A stretch of 64,000 nt of DNA from positions 57,182,186 to 57,246,185 of the forward strand of contig CM065296.1 in NCBI GenBank assembly GCA_032871835.1. Reading direction: 5' to 3'. Below, one piece after another: positions 33,924 through 44,888 of this stretch. A program made the position numbers and the translations under genes. Below the pieces are notes generated by a model. That model searched no databases. It saw only the letters and a program-made list of their open reading frames with translations, and was not told the DNA's origin. Source of the DNA: Dipteronia dyeriana (taxonomy: Eukaryota; Streptophyta; Magnoliopsida; Sapindales; Sapindaceae). Each line of letters begins with the position of its first letter. The stretch's first letter is position 1.

Positions 33924-34424
33924 ACGTATTGAGAAGGCTCCCTCCTCTAGCTGTGTTTAAGAATCAGTCCACTGCAAAGAAGAACAAACATGATTCGTGG
34001 CCCCCGAATCAACTATCCAGGGTGAAGAATCATCTTCCACTAAACATGATTCACGAACAAGTAAATCATATTTACCTTTCATCTTTTTCTTCTTGGCTAC
34101 CTCCTCTAGGTACTGAGGACAGTTCCTCTTCCAGTGCCCGACCTTGTTACAATGGAGACATTTTCCTTTGTCTTGGTCAATGGAGGTGCCTTTCTATTGG
34201 CTTTGGGCTTTCTTGGGTTTGGGCTTACTTTTTGGTTTCTCAACGGACCTCTTCCTCTTCTTATTATTAGAGGAAGATGGTTCGGCAATATTTGCCTTAC
34301 CGGTATTGCCTTTGTTGTCCTTAATCAAGGACTCAAAAGTAGCGAGCTCATTGAGCAACTGTGTAAGACTGAACTTTAACTTGTTCATCCCATAATTGCT
34401 TTTAAACTGATCGAAACTCTTCGA
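33924..34424 (-). pseudogene. B4 protease box and gag C-terminal half
   Basis: Minus strand: NKLKFSLTQLLNELATFESL, IKDNKGNTGKANIAEPSSSN, NKKRKRSVEKPKSKPKPKKA, then KENVSIVTRS (knuckle region), LVRESCLVEDDSSPWIVDSG and the protease start near 34000. The gag segment stops at about 34424 (ACTCTTCGACAG), where homology to B2 ends mid-domain. Confidence 0.82.
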
Positions 34425-34459
34425 CAGCGTGTGGCATCAGGAACATGATTTTTATGTTA

Positions 34460-34593
34460 AATATTTTGACCATTGCCTTTCACAAGGATTTTCTCGATGC
34501 TTTGAACATCTTGCATCAGGCCTTGCAAGGTTTATACCTCATTATTCAATGTGTAGTCCAATTTGAATTGACCAAAAAACCTGATAGTGAGTT
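34460..34593 (-). pseudogene. Inverted family A gag fragment
   Basis: The minus strand reads the FGQFKLDYTLNNE and GLMQDVQSIEKILVKGNG-type gag segment found at 55450-55550. It ends where plus-strand integrase starts (QYLIDNGIISQF). The plus-strand 126-codon ORF at 34445-34825 runs through both and is therefore a chimera, not a real N-terminus. Confidence 0.8.
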
Positions 34594-35262
34594 TCAGCAA
34601 TATCTTATTGATAATGGGATAATTTCTCAATTTTCTGCACGAGGTACACCTCAACAAAATGGGGTGGCAGAAAGAAGAAGTAGAATTCTTTTGGACATTG
34701 TTAGGTCTATGTGGAATTATTCAACACTTCCTAATCCTTTTTGGGGATATGCTTTACAAAATGCAATGTACATTCTAAATGATGTACCATCTAAGTCAGT
34801 TCCTAAAACACCGCATGAGTTATAGACCGGGCGAAAGCCTAGTTTACAAAACTTAAGGATATTTGGATGTTTTGTGCTTGTGTTAAAAGGAAAAATAGGA
34901 AAGATAGAGTCCCGTTCAGAAACATGCATATTTGTAAGGTATCCAAAAGGAACAAAAGGAACAAAAGGATATTATTTATATAGTCCGTCAGATCTTAAAG
35001 TATTTGTTTCGACAAATGCTAAATTTCTGGAAAAAGACTATATGAATAATTTTGTGCCGTAAAGTAGAATTGTCCTGAATAAGCTTTCAGAAGACACAAT
35101 TCCATGAGAGGTTTCACAACCAAGCCCAATTGTAAGTTCCGTACCAACTTAAGATCAACAATCTACCATACCTCATCGTAATGAGAGGGTTAGTAGACAA
35201 CCCAAGAGATACATCAGTCTAGGAGAATTTGTAGAGAATCTCCCGGACGACGATGATCGCTA
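34594..35262 (+). pseudogene. A3 integrase, C-terminal half
   Basis: Reads [31 protein letters not shown] (catalytic Glu present), [20 protein letters not shown], a TAG at 34823, then 34874-35062 SETCIFVRYPKGTKGTKGYY (a duplicated Lys-Gly-Thr unit), SPSDLKVFVSTNAKF and a TAA at 35060. The first two catalytic Asp residues are lost with the left part. Confidence 0.85.
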
Positions 35263-35960
35263 TGTACAAGGAAGCAATGAAAGATGTTGATTGTCGCCAT
35301 TGGCAAAAGGCAATACAATCCGAAATTGAATCTATGATTCAAAAACAAAGTCTGGTCTCTTATAGACTTGTCTAAAGGGATAAAACCCATTGGGTGCAAA
35401 TGGGTATACAAGAGGGAAAGATGAATGGTTAGAAAGGTGGAAACCTTTAAATCTAGATTGGTAGCTAAAGGTTATACATAGAAAGAAGGTATCGATTATG
35501 AAGAAACCTTTTCTCCTGTGGCCATGCTTAAATCCATTAGGATACTCTAGACCTAGAAATTTGGCAAATGGACGTCAAGACAGTTTTCCTTAATTGACGA
35601 AAGCATATGTATGATGCAACCAGAAGGATTCATTGAAAAAAGCCAAGAGGAAAGGGTATGGAAGTTGCAAAGATCCATGTATGGATTTAAGCAAGCATCC
35701 AGATTCTGGAACATAAGGTTCGATCAAGCCATGAAAAGTTTTGGATTTATTCAAACCATTGATGAACCCTGTATATACAAAAGGATTAAAGGTGACAAGT
35801 TATTTTTTTAGTTCTTTACGTTGAAGATATACTACTCATCGAAAACGATGTAGGTATATTGACATCAGCAAAAAAATTGTTAGCAAAACAATTTGATATG
35901 AAGGACTTAGGAGAAGCAAATTTATATTCTTGGTATCCAAGTCATAAAGGATAGAAAGAA
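35263..35960 (+). pseudogene. A3 reverse transcriptase
   Basis: Broken frames: YKEAMKDVDCRHWQKAIQ, DLSKGIKPIGCKWVYKRERxM, RLVAKGYTxKEGIDYEETFS and MLKSIRIL. A deletion of the LSIA segment follows near 35550. 35611-35811 reads MMQPEGFIEKSQEERVWKLQ and SMYGFKQASRFWNIRFDQAM. The catalytic box at 35817-35828 reads YVED, replacing the first catalytic Asp by Glu. It continues as ILLIENDVGILTSAKKLLAK. Confidence 0.87.
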
Positions 35961-36797
35961 TAGAACGATTGCATTATCCCATACTTCATACATATATAAA
36001 ATCTTGTCTAGGTTTTCCATGCAATATTCCAAGAAAGGAATGTTACCTTTCAGACATGGAATCAAACTTTCTGAGGAACAAGTTACTAGGAATGAGCATG
36101 AAGTGCAATTTATGAGTAGGGTTCCATATGCGGCAGTTGGAAGTCTCATGTATGAAATGCTCTGTACTAGACCAGATATTTGTTGTGTTGTGGGCATAGT
36201 TAGCAGATTTCAATTGAAGCCTGGTCCTAATCATTGGACGGCAGTCAAGCATATTTTCAAGTATCTTAGGAGAACGAGAGATTATATGCTTGTATACTCT
36301 GGAGGGGATTTAATTCCCGTTAGGTATACAGATTTTGAATTTCAGTCAGATTCTGACTCCAGGAGATCAACATCAGGATCTGTGTTTACTATTGGAGGAG
36401 GGGCAGTCGTATGGAGGAGTATCAAGCAATCTTACATTATTGATTCCACCATGGAAGCCGAGTATATTGCCACATGTGAGGCTGTAAAAGAGGATGTCTG
36501 GCTCCGCCAATGCTTGATTGACTTGGAAGTGGTTCCTGATTTGAATAAGTAGATCACTGTCTATTGTGACAATAGTGGAGCAGTGGCTAACTCGAGAGAA
36601 CCAAGAAGTCATAAGAAAGGGAAACACATTGAAAGAAAGTATCACCTTCTGAGGGAAATAGGGGTGACGTGACGATTACCAAGATTGCGACATCAGATAA
36701 TCTAGCGGATCCCTTTATAAAGGCTCATCCACAAAAGATTTTGATGGCCATCTAGAGAACATGGGGATAAGAGATATGACACATTTGATATTGAGCA
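35961..36797 (+). pseudogene. A3 RNase H and pol C-terminus
   Basis: The 182-codon open frame 36004-36552 is one of the longest retroelement frames here: MSRFSMQYSKKGMLPFRHGI, RVPYAAVGSLMYEMLCTRPD, FQLKPGPNHWTAVKHIFKYL, SDSRRSTSGSVFTIGGGAVV and DSTMEAEYIATCEAVKEDVW. A TAG at 36550 stops it before VYCDNSGAVANSREPRSHKK. A shift near 36660 follows. It ends before the PPT. Confidence 0.9.
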
Positions 36798-36807
36798 AGT
36801 GGGAGAT
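36798..36807 (+). promoter_or_regulatory. A3 polypurine tract
   Basis: AGTGGGAGAT immediately precedes the LTR start TGTTGGGATTATGC and defines the 3' LTR edge and orientation. Confidence 0.83.
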
Positions 36808-38830
36808 TGTTGGGATTATGCTCGATAGCAAGAGTATAATAATGTATTTGACAATCTTATCATATTAATAAAGTGATTTCTAGTTTAACAAATCTTATAG
36901 TAATTATAGTTTAATTAAAATAATTGTCAAAAGTAAATAATCATACGGTCAAAAGACTATGAGAAAAGAAGAATTGTTCATACATATAGATATGTATGAG
37001 GTAGACACAATTCTTTAGTTAGTCTTGAATAATATTCACAACTTAAGATAAAAGTTGGGCGCATTTATCTTGTCAAAGTTATAGATTCTTTTGCTAGCAT
37101 TTGACTGGGATCAAATGTGTTATGATGAGTCTAAAATCATAAAAGTGTGGAGTCTTTGGGCAAAAGAATCTAGTACACTAGGTGCACTGAAAAGGATCAC
37201 AGTCAATAAATTTATCCATAACTGTCCGTGGATAAAAGTTTTTCACTTGAAAACAATCAGAGAGTCTATCAATCCTGAGATAAATGATGGACTTATGGTT
37301 GCAAGTGTTATCATTTGAACTATCAATGAGTACGATTATATAGCACAATTTATCCTTGATAGTTTGGTGGTATTCATTTGTTAATCGATAGAGAATTTCA
37401 TTAATAGATATGGAAATCGTGGCTCCGTTTAATAAATATGAGTAGAATACCATTATATGGATATTTTGAGGTATTGTATATTAAATCTTAACGTTAAATT
37501 TTCAATAGTGTCCATTGAAACATAGCTTCTAGACAAGTCAAAATATCCAAGTTTAAAATGTGGTCATATGAGTAAATACGGTAACTTGGAGAGCTAGGCG
37601 ATCTATGAGCTCTTGGCGATTACTGGTACACTTCACGAGGATACACTTTCTCCATTAACATTGATTAGGATATGAATGAGAAATATTAACTTATTCTCTC
37701 TTTATTTAAGAGTTCAATTTTAGTTATTTAGTTGAATGAACTAAAATTAATAGATCGGACCAAAGTGAATCATTTGTTGATTGTGATTGCGTTGTGTCTA
37801 TTGAAGATTAAATTTAGATAACCCGCCAAGATCCCCAATCCACACGAACTTGCATGGATCACTTGATATATTCTACCGGACCAATTTAGGGGTCCATCTA
37901 GAATTGCATGTGGACTTGTTTCTTTTTGTAAGAATGGGTCTAGTTCACATGTGAACTTTTTATAAAAGTACAATGAATTTAATAAAATAAGGAAAATAAT
38001 ATATATGCCTATATATTGTCATGGGCAGCAAGGCTAATGTATAAAAGCCTAAATATATTATTTTTTATTTTATTATTTAATTAAATAGAAATTAATCAAT
38101 TGTTTAATTAAAAATCAAAATCTTTTTTCTAGTAGTAGAAGGTCTCCTAATATTATACTATTGTTGGTAGTATGATTAATATTAAAGACTATATTTGATA
38201 AGCAGATAAATAAAAGGAATTATTTATCTAGTCAAATTAGGAAGTCTTTAATATGGTTACAAATACACTATTTGAGTTGGATTATGAGTCTTGGTGTAGG
38301 ATATAATTCTTTTTTTAAAAAGGGATTCTTAGTCATAAGTAAATCCACCTAAGGATAAGATTCTTGCCCACCAAGTAAATCCTTCTAAGGAAAGGATTTG
38401 TAAGCCTATTTATACTACCTCTAAATTTCGGCCAAGAAGTGATTTGAAGCTCCGAATTTCGTGCAAGTCAAAGCAAATTTAGAGAGAGGAAAAATTAGGC
38501 CATTAGATAATTCTAAGAAGAAAAATTCGACCAAGCCCTAATTTTTCTAAAAGGGTTTTCTGCCACCATAAAATTTTGAGTATAGAGAATTCGGTTCTTA
38601 CTCTAGATAAATTCATCCAACTCTAATGATTGGTGTGTGAAAATTTGGCAAAGAGGAAAGGGAAGAAAGAACGTTTTTTGTTCGATACTACACTAGTAAC
38701 CTTTACATTAAAAGGTTTTATGTACAACATTGAATCTAGGTTCACACGAGTTTCAATCAAATTGACTGATAATTCACAAGTGACCTAACGCTCTTTGTTT
38801 TTCTTCTTAGAGGATTATTGTGACTAATCC
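36808..38830 (+). repeat. A3 3' LTR, truncated
   Basis: Starts TGTTGGGATTATGCTCGATAG and follows the family A LTR to GATTATTGTGACTAA, then breaks into Tat1 gag. A TATA-like GTATAAAAG occurs at about 38038-38047. The last about 300 bp (ending ...CCCTACA in intact copies) are missing. The antisense 71-codon-type frame is present at 37178-37453. Confidence 0.9.
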
Positions 38831-40060
38831 AAAACTTTCCCCCAAATTCAAGATGCCTACTGATAAGTACTTTGGGATAGATTATCCTTTGAACAACCTG
38901 GAGAGTTTGTTAAATAGAAGGAGGTCCAGAATGTAACCCAAGCCACCATGTGTAGGATGTTCCCAACCACACTAATTGACTACGCCAAGACGTGGTTCCA
39001 AAAGTTACTTGCCGGTATTGTTGATTCATTTACTAAGTTGTCTTGTGATTTATTTGCTCAATTCTATGGAATCAAGCCACGTCCCAGGACCTCATCCACA
39101 TGTAGTATATATAGTCCAAGAGCGGGGTGAGTCACTCAGATCGTATAAGGAGAGATTCCATAAAGAAGATGGGGATCTTTGTAGAAAAAGAAGACCCTAG
39201 CCAATTTCAAAAGGAACCTCTGGGATGCTAGGCTGTTCTGATCTTCAGCCAAGCGACCACAGAAGACGTATCAGGAGGCCTATAACAGAGCGCTCGAGCA
39301 GGTGGGTATAGATGAATAGCTCCAGGTCAAGATTGAGCACGATGACCTGAGGGATGGCAAATGCCGAAAGAAAAGGTCCAAGCCAGTGCTGGTCTTAAAG
39401 GCTCAGAACAAACCTCTCAACCGGTCTACATATCGTCCCCTACCTTTTCATCCTCATTGGGAGCTACCCAGTAAGGAAAACCCCACCTCGAGCTTCACCT
39501 CATTCTAGAGAGTTAGCCCAAATAGTCTAGAAAGAGAAGGGATACAACCACTACACCTTCCTTTAATGCATCTTGTGAGACGATTTATCTCGCCGTCCAA
39601 GATAAAGAGCCACTCAAGAAGCCCAATCCCATCAAAGAACTAGTTGACATGAGGAATCACTTCAAGTACTGTGATTTCTATGAGAACGTAGGAAATAACA
39701 CCTCAAAGTGCTACAGCCTGCGTAACCAGATTGAGGCTCTTGTGATAGATGGCTGCTTGGAGGAATTCCTACAGCAGGTACAGGATAACATCCATATGGG
39801 GAAGGAGGTACGGGCAGAGATTGAAAAGGATGCATAAAGAAGGAAGATGAAGGGCGAGGATCTAATACAGCATATCCAAGTCATTCACACCATCAGTGGA
39901 GGTCATACTGTGGTAGGGACTTCCAACAGCTCTAGGAAGAACCTTGCTAGGAAGATACCCTGGATGGAGGAAGGGCGAGATGTTTTCAAGGTTGCTCGGG
40001 GATCAATGGTAACCTTTCAGTCAGCCCAGATAGTTTTCATCGAGGAGGATGTGTACAATA
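38831..40060 (+). pseudogene. Tat1 gag
   Basis: Begins in mid-domain: KFKMPTDKYFGIDYPLNNLE, then MCRMFPTTLIDYAKTWFQKL, SFTKLSCDLFAQFYGIKPRP and VQERGESLRSYKERFHKEDG, the Retrotrans_gag core with frame changes at 38930 and 39090. A basic region follows, then the zinc-poor linker HFKYCDFYENVGNNTSKCYS (39649-39837) and an open piece at 39847-40068. It would be capsid protein. Confidence 0.85.
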
Positions 40061-40604
40061 TAGTGTAACCTATGATGATCCTATGGTTGTCACTGTACAA
40101 GTTGCTAATTGCCTAGTCTACCACTTCTTGATAGATACGGGTAGCAGCATGAATATCCCCTAAGACACTCTAAAGAGGTTCAATTTGAAGTAATGCTTCT
40201 ACAACAGCTGCACCAGGCCACTGTATGCCTTCACCTCCTCTCTAACAGAATATAATGACTAATTTTATGGTGGTAGATACCCCTCTGCTTACAACGCCAT
40301 TCTTGGGAGGCCAATCTTATCAGCCCTCAAGGGGGTCTTGACTATCTACCATAACGTCTCAAAATTTCCAGTAGGGAGCAAGGTAGGCGAGGTGTAGGGA
40401 GATCAACAAGCAGCACACAAATGCTATACATAATCTACTAACCCGGCGACATTATCCAAGTAGTGTGCACATGTTATCATTTAGTTAGATCCGGAACAAA
40501 TAGAGAGGAACTTCAGAATCCAAGATACCTCGGGAGAAGTCGAGGTAGAGGTCCCAGATGTGGAAAAGATAAAGGAAAAAGATAGAGGGTAGACCAGTGG
40601 CCAC
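40061..40604 (+). pseudogene. Tat1 protease region
   Basis: Reads DDPMVVTVQVANCLVYHFL and LIDTGSSMNIP, with the Asp-Thr-Gly triad at 40134-40142, in a frame full of stops. A later block reads AYNAILGRPILSALKGV (Leu-Gly-Arg-Pro flap-proximal motif) around 40290-40340. Then comes a low-quality acidic spacer before RT. Confidence 0.8.
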
Positions 40605-41490
40605 TTGGTTGATAAATTGGAAGAGATATCGATCAGGGAAAATGATCCTTCCAAAGTGGTCAAGGTTGGGGCTACCCTAAAAGCAGGAGTGAAGGAAGGT
40701 TTGATCAGACTTCTCTACAAGTACAATGATATCTTCATTTGGAGTCATGATGAGATGCCAGAGATCCCCATCTCCTTGGCGTCTTACGGGTTAGCAGTCG
40801 ACCCTACCATCAATTCGATCAAACAGAAGATGCAATATTTTAACCCTGAAAGGAATGCTGCAGTCCAAGAGGAGGTCGATAAGTTATTAAAGGCAGGATT
40901 CATCATGGAATCCTGATACCCTGAATGGATCATAAATGTGATAATGGTTATCAAGGCTAACGGGAAGTGGCACATGTGCGTTGACTATACAAATCTCAAC
41001 CGCGCCTGCCCAATGCACAGTTTCTCTTTGCCCAAGATCGATAAACTGATGGATTCCACAGTGGGGAACAAGCTCCTTATCTTCATGGATGCATTCTCTG
41101 GGTAAAACCATATTATGATGCACCCCGTTATCCAAGACAAGACCGGTATCATTACCAGGCAAGGCCTCTTCTGCCAGAAGGTAATGCCATTTGGTCATAA
41201 GAATGCAGGTGCCACCTATCAAGATTCTAGTCAACCGATTGTTCATGTAGGAGATAAGAAGGAAAATGGATTTCTATATTGGTGATATGATTATCAAGTC
41301 CTAGGTAGCAGATCAGCACCAGGTGCACCTCCATCGAACCTTCTAGATATTAAGAAAGAACCAGATGTGGTTGAATCCTGCCAAATGCACCTTCAGGGTA
41401 GCTGCAGGAAAGTTCCTTGGATTCATGGTCCATGAGAGGGGTATAGAAGCTAACCTAGAGAAGATCAAAGCCATCATGGATCTCTGATCT
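40605..41490 (+). pseudogene. Tat1 reverse transcriptase
   Basis: The open part 40605-40916 reads LYKYNDIFIWSHDEMPEI and VQEEVDKLLKAGFIMES, then TGA. After that: MVIKANGKWHMCVDYTNLNR, CPMHSFSLPKIDKLMDST, LLIFMDAFSG and KVMPFGHKNAGATYQ. The catalytic box at 41275-41286 reads YIGD: the first Asp of YIDD is Gly. The C-terminal part (RKEPDVVESCQMHL and the KFLGFMVHERGIEA frame) is shifted. Confidence 0.87.
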
Positions 41491-41518
41491 CTCATCTCTC
41501 ATCTCTCATCTCTCTTAA
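41486..41518. repeat. Short TCTCATC tandem repeat inside Tat1
   Basis: About four copies of a 7-base TCTCATC unit, expanding the RT-RNase H connection and breaking the frame. Confidence 0.8.
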
Positions 41519-41898
41519 GCAGGTACTGATCTTGACTGGTCGGATATCAGCTCTCAGCCGCTTCATATCGCGGTCCACCGATAAGTACCTCTCTTTTTTC
41601 ACAGCTATTAAACAGAGAGGAAATATGAAGTGGGACCAGGACAGTGAACAGGCTTTCCAGTCCTTGAAGAGATATTTAACAAACCTGCCATTGTTTCTCA
41701 AGCCGGTTCCCGAGAAAGAGCCACAAATATTCCAAGCCGTTTCAGAGACAACGATTAGCGAGGCTTTGGTTAAAGAGTGCGGTGACAGATTTTAATGGCC
41801 TATCTACTATGTGATTCGTGCCTTAACCAAACCAAAGAGAAACTATATTCTCCTAGAGAAGCTTGCCTTTGCCCTAGTGACCTCGGCTAGGAAGTTAC
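41519..41898 (+). pseudogene. Tat1 RNase H N-terminal part
   Basis: The open frame 41532-41795 reads TGRISALSRFISRSTDKYLS, NMKWDQDSEQAFQSLKRYLT and LPLFLKPVPEKEPQIFQAVS (RT thumb/RNase H connection). After a stop come YYVIRALTKPKRNYILLEKL and AFALVTSARKL, cut at the A4 LTR. Confidence 0.83.
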
Positions 41899-43233
41899 TG
41901 TTGGGATTATGCTTGATAGCAAGAGTATAATAATGTATTTGACAATCTTTTCATATTAATAAAGTGATTTCTAGTTTAACAAATCTTATAGCATTTATAG
42001 TTTAATTATTATAATTGTCATAAGTAAATAATCATAAGGTCAAAAGACTATGAGAAAAGAAGAATTGTTCATATATCTAGATATGTATGAGATAGACACA
42101 ATTCTTTAGTTAATCTTGAATAATATTCATAACTTAAAATAAAGGTTGGGCGCCTTTACCTTGTCAAAGTTGTAGATATTTTTGCTAGCATTTGAGTGAG
42201 ATTAAATGTGTTATGATGAGTCTAAAATCATCAAAGTGTGGTGTCTTTGGGTAAAAGAATCTAGTGCATTGGGTACACTGAATTGGATCACGGTGAAATA
42301 CTTTATCTAGAACTGTCAATGGATAAAAATTTTCACATGAAGACAATCGGAGAGTCTATCTCAATCCTGAGATAGATGATGGACTTACGGTTGCAAGTGT
42401 TATCATTTGAGCTATCAATGAGTACGATTATATAGCATAGTCTATCCTTGATAGTTTGGTGGTATTCATTTATTAATCGATATAGGACTTCATTTATAGA
42501 TATGGACATCGTGGCTCTATATATTAAATGAGAGTAGAATATCATCATATGGATGTTTTGAGGTATTAGATATTAAATCTTAAGTGTAAGTTTTCAATAG
42601 TGTCTATGGAAACATGACTTCTGGACAAATCAAAATATCCAAAGATTGTTTAGGGTATGAATGAGAAATATTAACTTATTCTATCTTTATTTAAGAGTTC
42701 AATTTTAGTTCTTTAGTGGAATGAACTAAAATTAATATATTGGACCTAAGTGAATCATTTGTTGATTGTGATTAGGTTATGTCTATTGAAGCTTAAATCT
42801 AGATAGCCCGCCAAGATCCCCAATCAACACGAACTTGCATGGATCACTTGATATATTCTACCGAACCAATTTAGGGGTCCATCTAGAATTGTATTAAGGC
42901 ATGTGGACTTGTTTCGTTTTCCATTTAATTAATTATTTAATTAAAAGTCAAAATCTTTTTCCTAATAGGAGAAGGTCTCCTAATATTATACTATTGTTGG
43001 TAGTATAATTAATATTAAAGACTATATTTGATAAATAGATAAATAAAAGGAATTATTTATCTAGTCAAATTAGAAAGTCTTTAATATGGTTACAAATACA
43101 TTATTGAGTTGGATTAGGCGTCTTGGTGTAGGATAGAATTCCTTTTAGAAAACAATTCTTAACCACAAAGTAAATCCATCTAAGGAAATGATTCTTGCCC
43201 ACCAAGTAAATCATTCTTAGGAGAGGATTTGGT

Positions 43234-43275
<42 letters not shown>

Positions 43276-43848
43276 TGTAAATTTTGACCAAGCATGAATT
43301 TTTGGTGTGAGAAGTTGTTTTTTATTTGTTTTTTATTGTTATAAAAAAAAACTTCGTCCAACTCATCGTGTGAAGAATTCAGCCAAGCATAGAGAAAATA
43401 GGGAACGGTTTTGTTTTCGGTAGTACACTAGTATCCTTTGCATCAAAAGAGTTTTGTGTACAACATCGAATCAAGGTTCACGCGAGTTTCAATCAAATTG
43501 ATTGATAATTCACAAGTGACTGGACGTTCTTGGTTTTTTCTCTTGTAGGATTATTGTGACTAACAAAGAAGAAGATTTTGTTTGTTTCCATCCTTAGGTA
43601 TACAATTTAATGAAAGGGAGCCCACACTCCTAGGTGATTCACGTTCGTGATTGGATTGGAAGATCTTACGGATTCAATTTGATGCTAGTTCAATCGTTAT
43701 GAAAAAAAAGGTATGATACTTTTTATATACATCAATTAATCTAGGGTTAAGGTTCTTGTTATTAAAATGAACTTTTTTTATTTATAAGCAAACCCTAATT
43801 TTTTTAAATTTTATCACGCTTCCACTGCGCGTGGTTTTTTTCCCTACA
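41899..43848 (+). repeat. A4: family A LTR (1950 bp), solo
   Basis: Runs from TGTTGGGATTATGCTTGATAG to TTTCCCTACA. No PBS follows and no PPT precedes it; the left flank is Tat1 RNase H. Left flank GTTAC and right flank ACTAC share only three of five bases, and the sequence after 43848 does not continue the RNase H frame. It is therefore not a simple solo LTR with clean duplication. It contains a TA run at 43235-43272 and the antisense 71-codon frame at 42333-42548. About 180 bp are missing around 42640 and about 170 bp around 42915 compared with A1. Confidence 0.88.
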
Positions 43849-44888
43849 ACTACCAACCTCGAGATACCATGTTCTACACTACCTAAGTACCACGAGTCCA
43901 CTGTCTGAAGAGGATCGACATTCACATCTCAAGAAACTACCGGGTACCAAGATAAGCTAGTATCGTGGTACTTTCTGCTAAGCATCTTGATACAAGGATG
44001 TCCGACTGGAACCTGAGTACCTCGATACTACCACCTGGGTAATATTAGCATCTACAAAAAGTGCCAAGTACCCGATTGAGCAGGTACCATGATACTTCCT
44101 ACCTAGCACCTTGACACCAAGATGATGGACTGATTTCCAAGCACCTAGATACAGTCTCGTAACCTCTTCCAAGTACGTGCCTTACCCATCAAGTAAGAAG
44201 AAAGTTAGTCGGAAAGCTCCATAAGGAATGGTCAAGTGCCACGCCACCAAACTGGTACCTCGAGGTACCTCTCTATCGACATGTAGAGTCACGATTCTCT
44301 TCCAAGCTACAGAGCTGACTTTTTCACCATTAAAGCGCCATAATGTGACCAGATAGATCAATGGATTCTCCTTACAATTGTATTTAAACTTGAACAGAAA
44401 CCTGACGCAATCAACGAGAGTAATTCCAGTGTAATTTGATTCCCCCCATCAGCGTCAATCATTTCCGGTAATACGGCCAATCAATTGGTCTAAATTACAG
44501 GGATATAACTGATGATGAGAAGGGATTAAAATGGGACGTCAGGATCCAGACAAGGTATGGAAAAATTGGGAGAAAAAAGGCAAAGCTTCTTCGCCATTTT
44601 TCTCTCCTCAGAGGATTTAGCCACTTATCGACACGTACGAGTTCGCCACCTCCAATATTTGTAAACAAGAGAGTCGAGTGATTTTTAAGATCATTGTATA
44701 AGTTCTCCAATAAAACAGTTTTCTCAGATTATATTTCTTGATATTTGTCCTGTTTACAAGCCATTTACATATCCATCTTCCAACAACCACCTTGTCACCT
44801 AGATACGAGGTACCCCGACTGTAACTTACTAGGTAGCGGTCTTGAGGGTGTTGATTGAAATTCCTCACCTTGATCTAACTCTCAGTCA
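43849..44888 (+). other. Probable gypsy LTR-like remnant
   Basis: Unrecognised sequence rich in GGTACC/GATAC-type motifs up to about 44270, including the 16-base perfect palindrome GGTACCTCGAGGTACC at 44254-44269. It is followed by a TATA-like TGTATTTAAAC at about 44378-44388 and an AATAAA at 44711-44716. Promoter then polyadenylation signal on the same strand, next to Tat1, suggests a Tat LTR. There is no second copy in the window to prove it. Confidence 0.4.

Larger units (their letters stand above)
29731..34424 (-). mobile_element. B4: truncated Ty1/copia family B element
   Basis: Minus strand: 3' LTR (29731-31702), PPT, RNase H, a large RT deletion, integrase, GAG-pre-integrase, protease box and gag, ending inside gag near 34424. 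The 5' LTR, PBS, leader and gag start are missing. The right end joins about 35 bp of unassigned sequence and then an inverted family A gag piece. Several stops and the missing RT core make it inactive. Confidence 0.88.
34460..38830 (+). mobile_element. A3: family A element, rearranged, 3' LTR truncated
   Basis: Plus strand from 34594: integrase C-terminal half, RT, RNase H, PPT and 3' LTR (36808-38830). Left of 34594 is a 134-bp gag piece of the same family in the opposite orientation (34460-34593). The 3' LTR loses its last about 300 bp where it meets Tat1 gag at 38831. No target-site duplication is visible. The element is inactive: YVED replaces YVDD, and there are several stops. Confidence 0.87.
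38831..41898 (+). mobile_element. Tat1: Ty3/gypsy Tat-type element, gag-PR-RT-RNase H
   Basis: Plus-strand gag, protease, RT and RNase H in gypsy order. It is cut on the left by the truncated A3 LTR and on the right by the A4 LTR at 41899. No integrase or 5' LTR is visible. Sequence style (NTSKCYSLRNQIE after gag, GLAVDPTINSIKQKM before RT) places it near Tat2 but at clear distance. Frames are broken throughout. Confidence 0.85.

Noticed and set aside
34134..34395. Plus-strand ORFs opposite B4 gag (and 18887-19260 minus opposite B2 gag)
   Set aside because: Complement shadows of the Lys-rich gag linker; the opposite strand reads Leu/Phe-rich by composition.
34445..34825. Host gene starting at 34445
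   Set aside because: The first 50 codons are antisense retrotransposon gag and the rest is integrase; it is a junction artefact of a rearranged element.
43849..43853. ACTAC as a target-site duplication partner of GTTAC for A4
   Set aside because: Only three of five bases match, and the flanking coding sequence does not resume, so a simple duplication is not supported.
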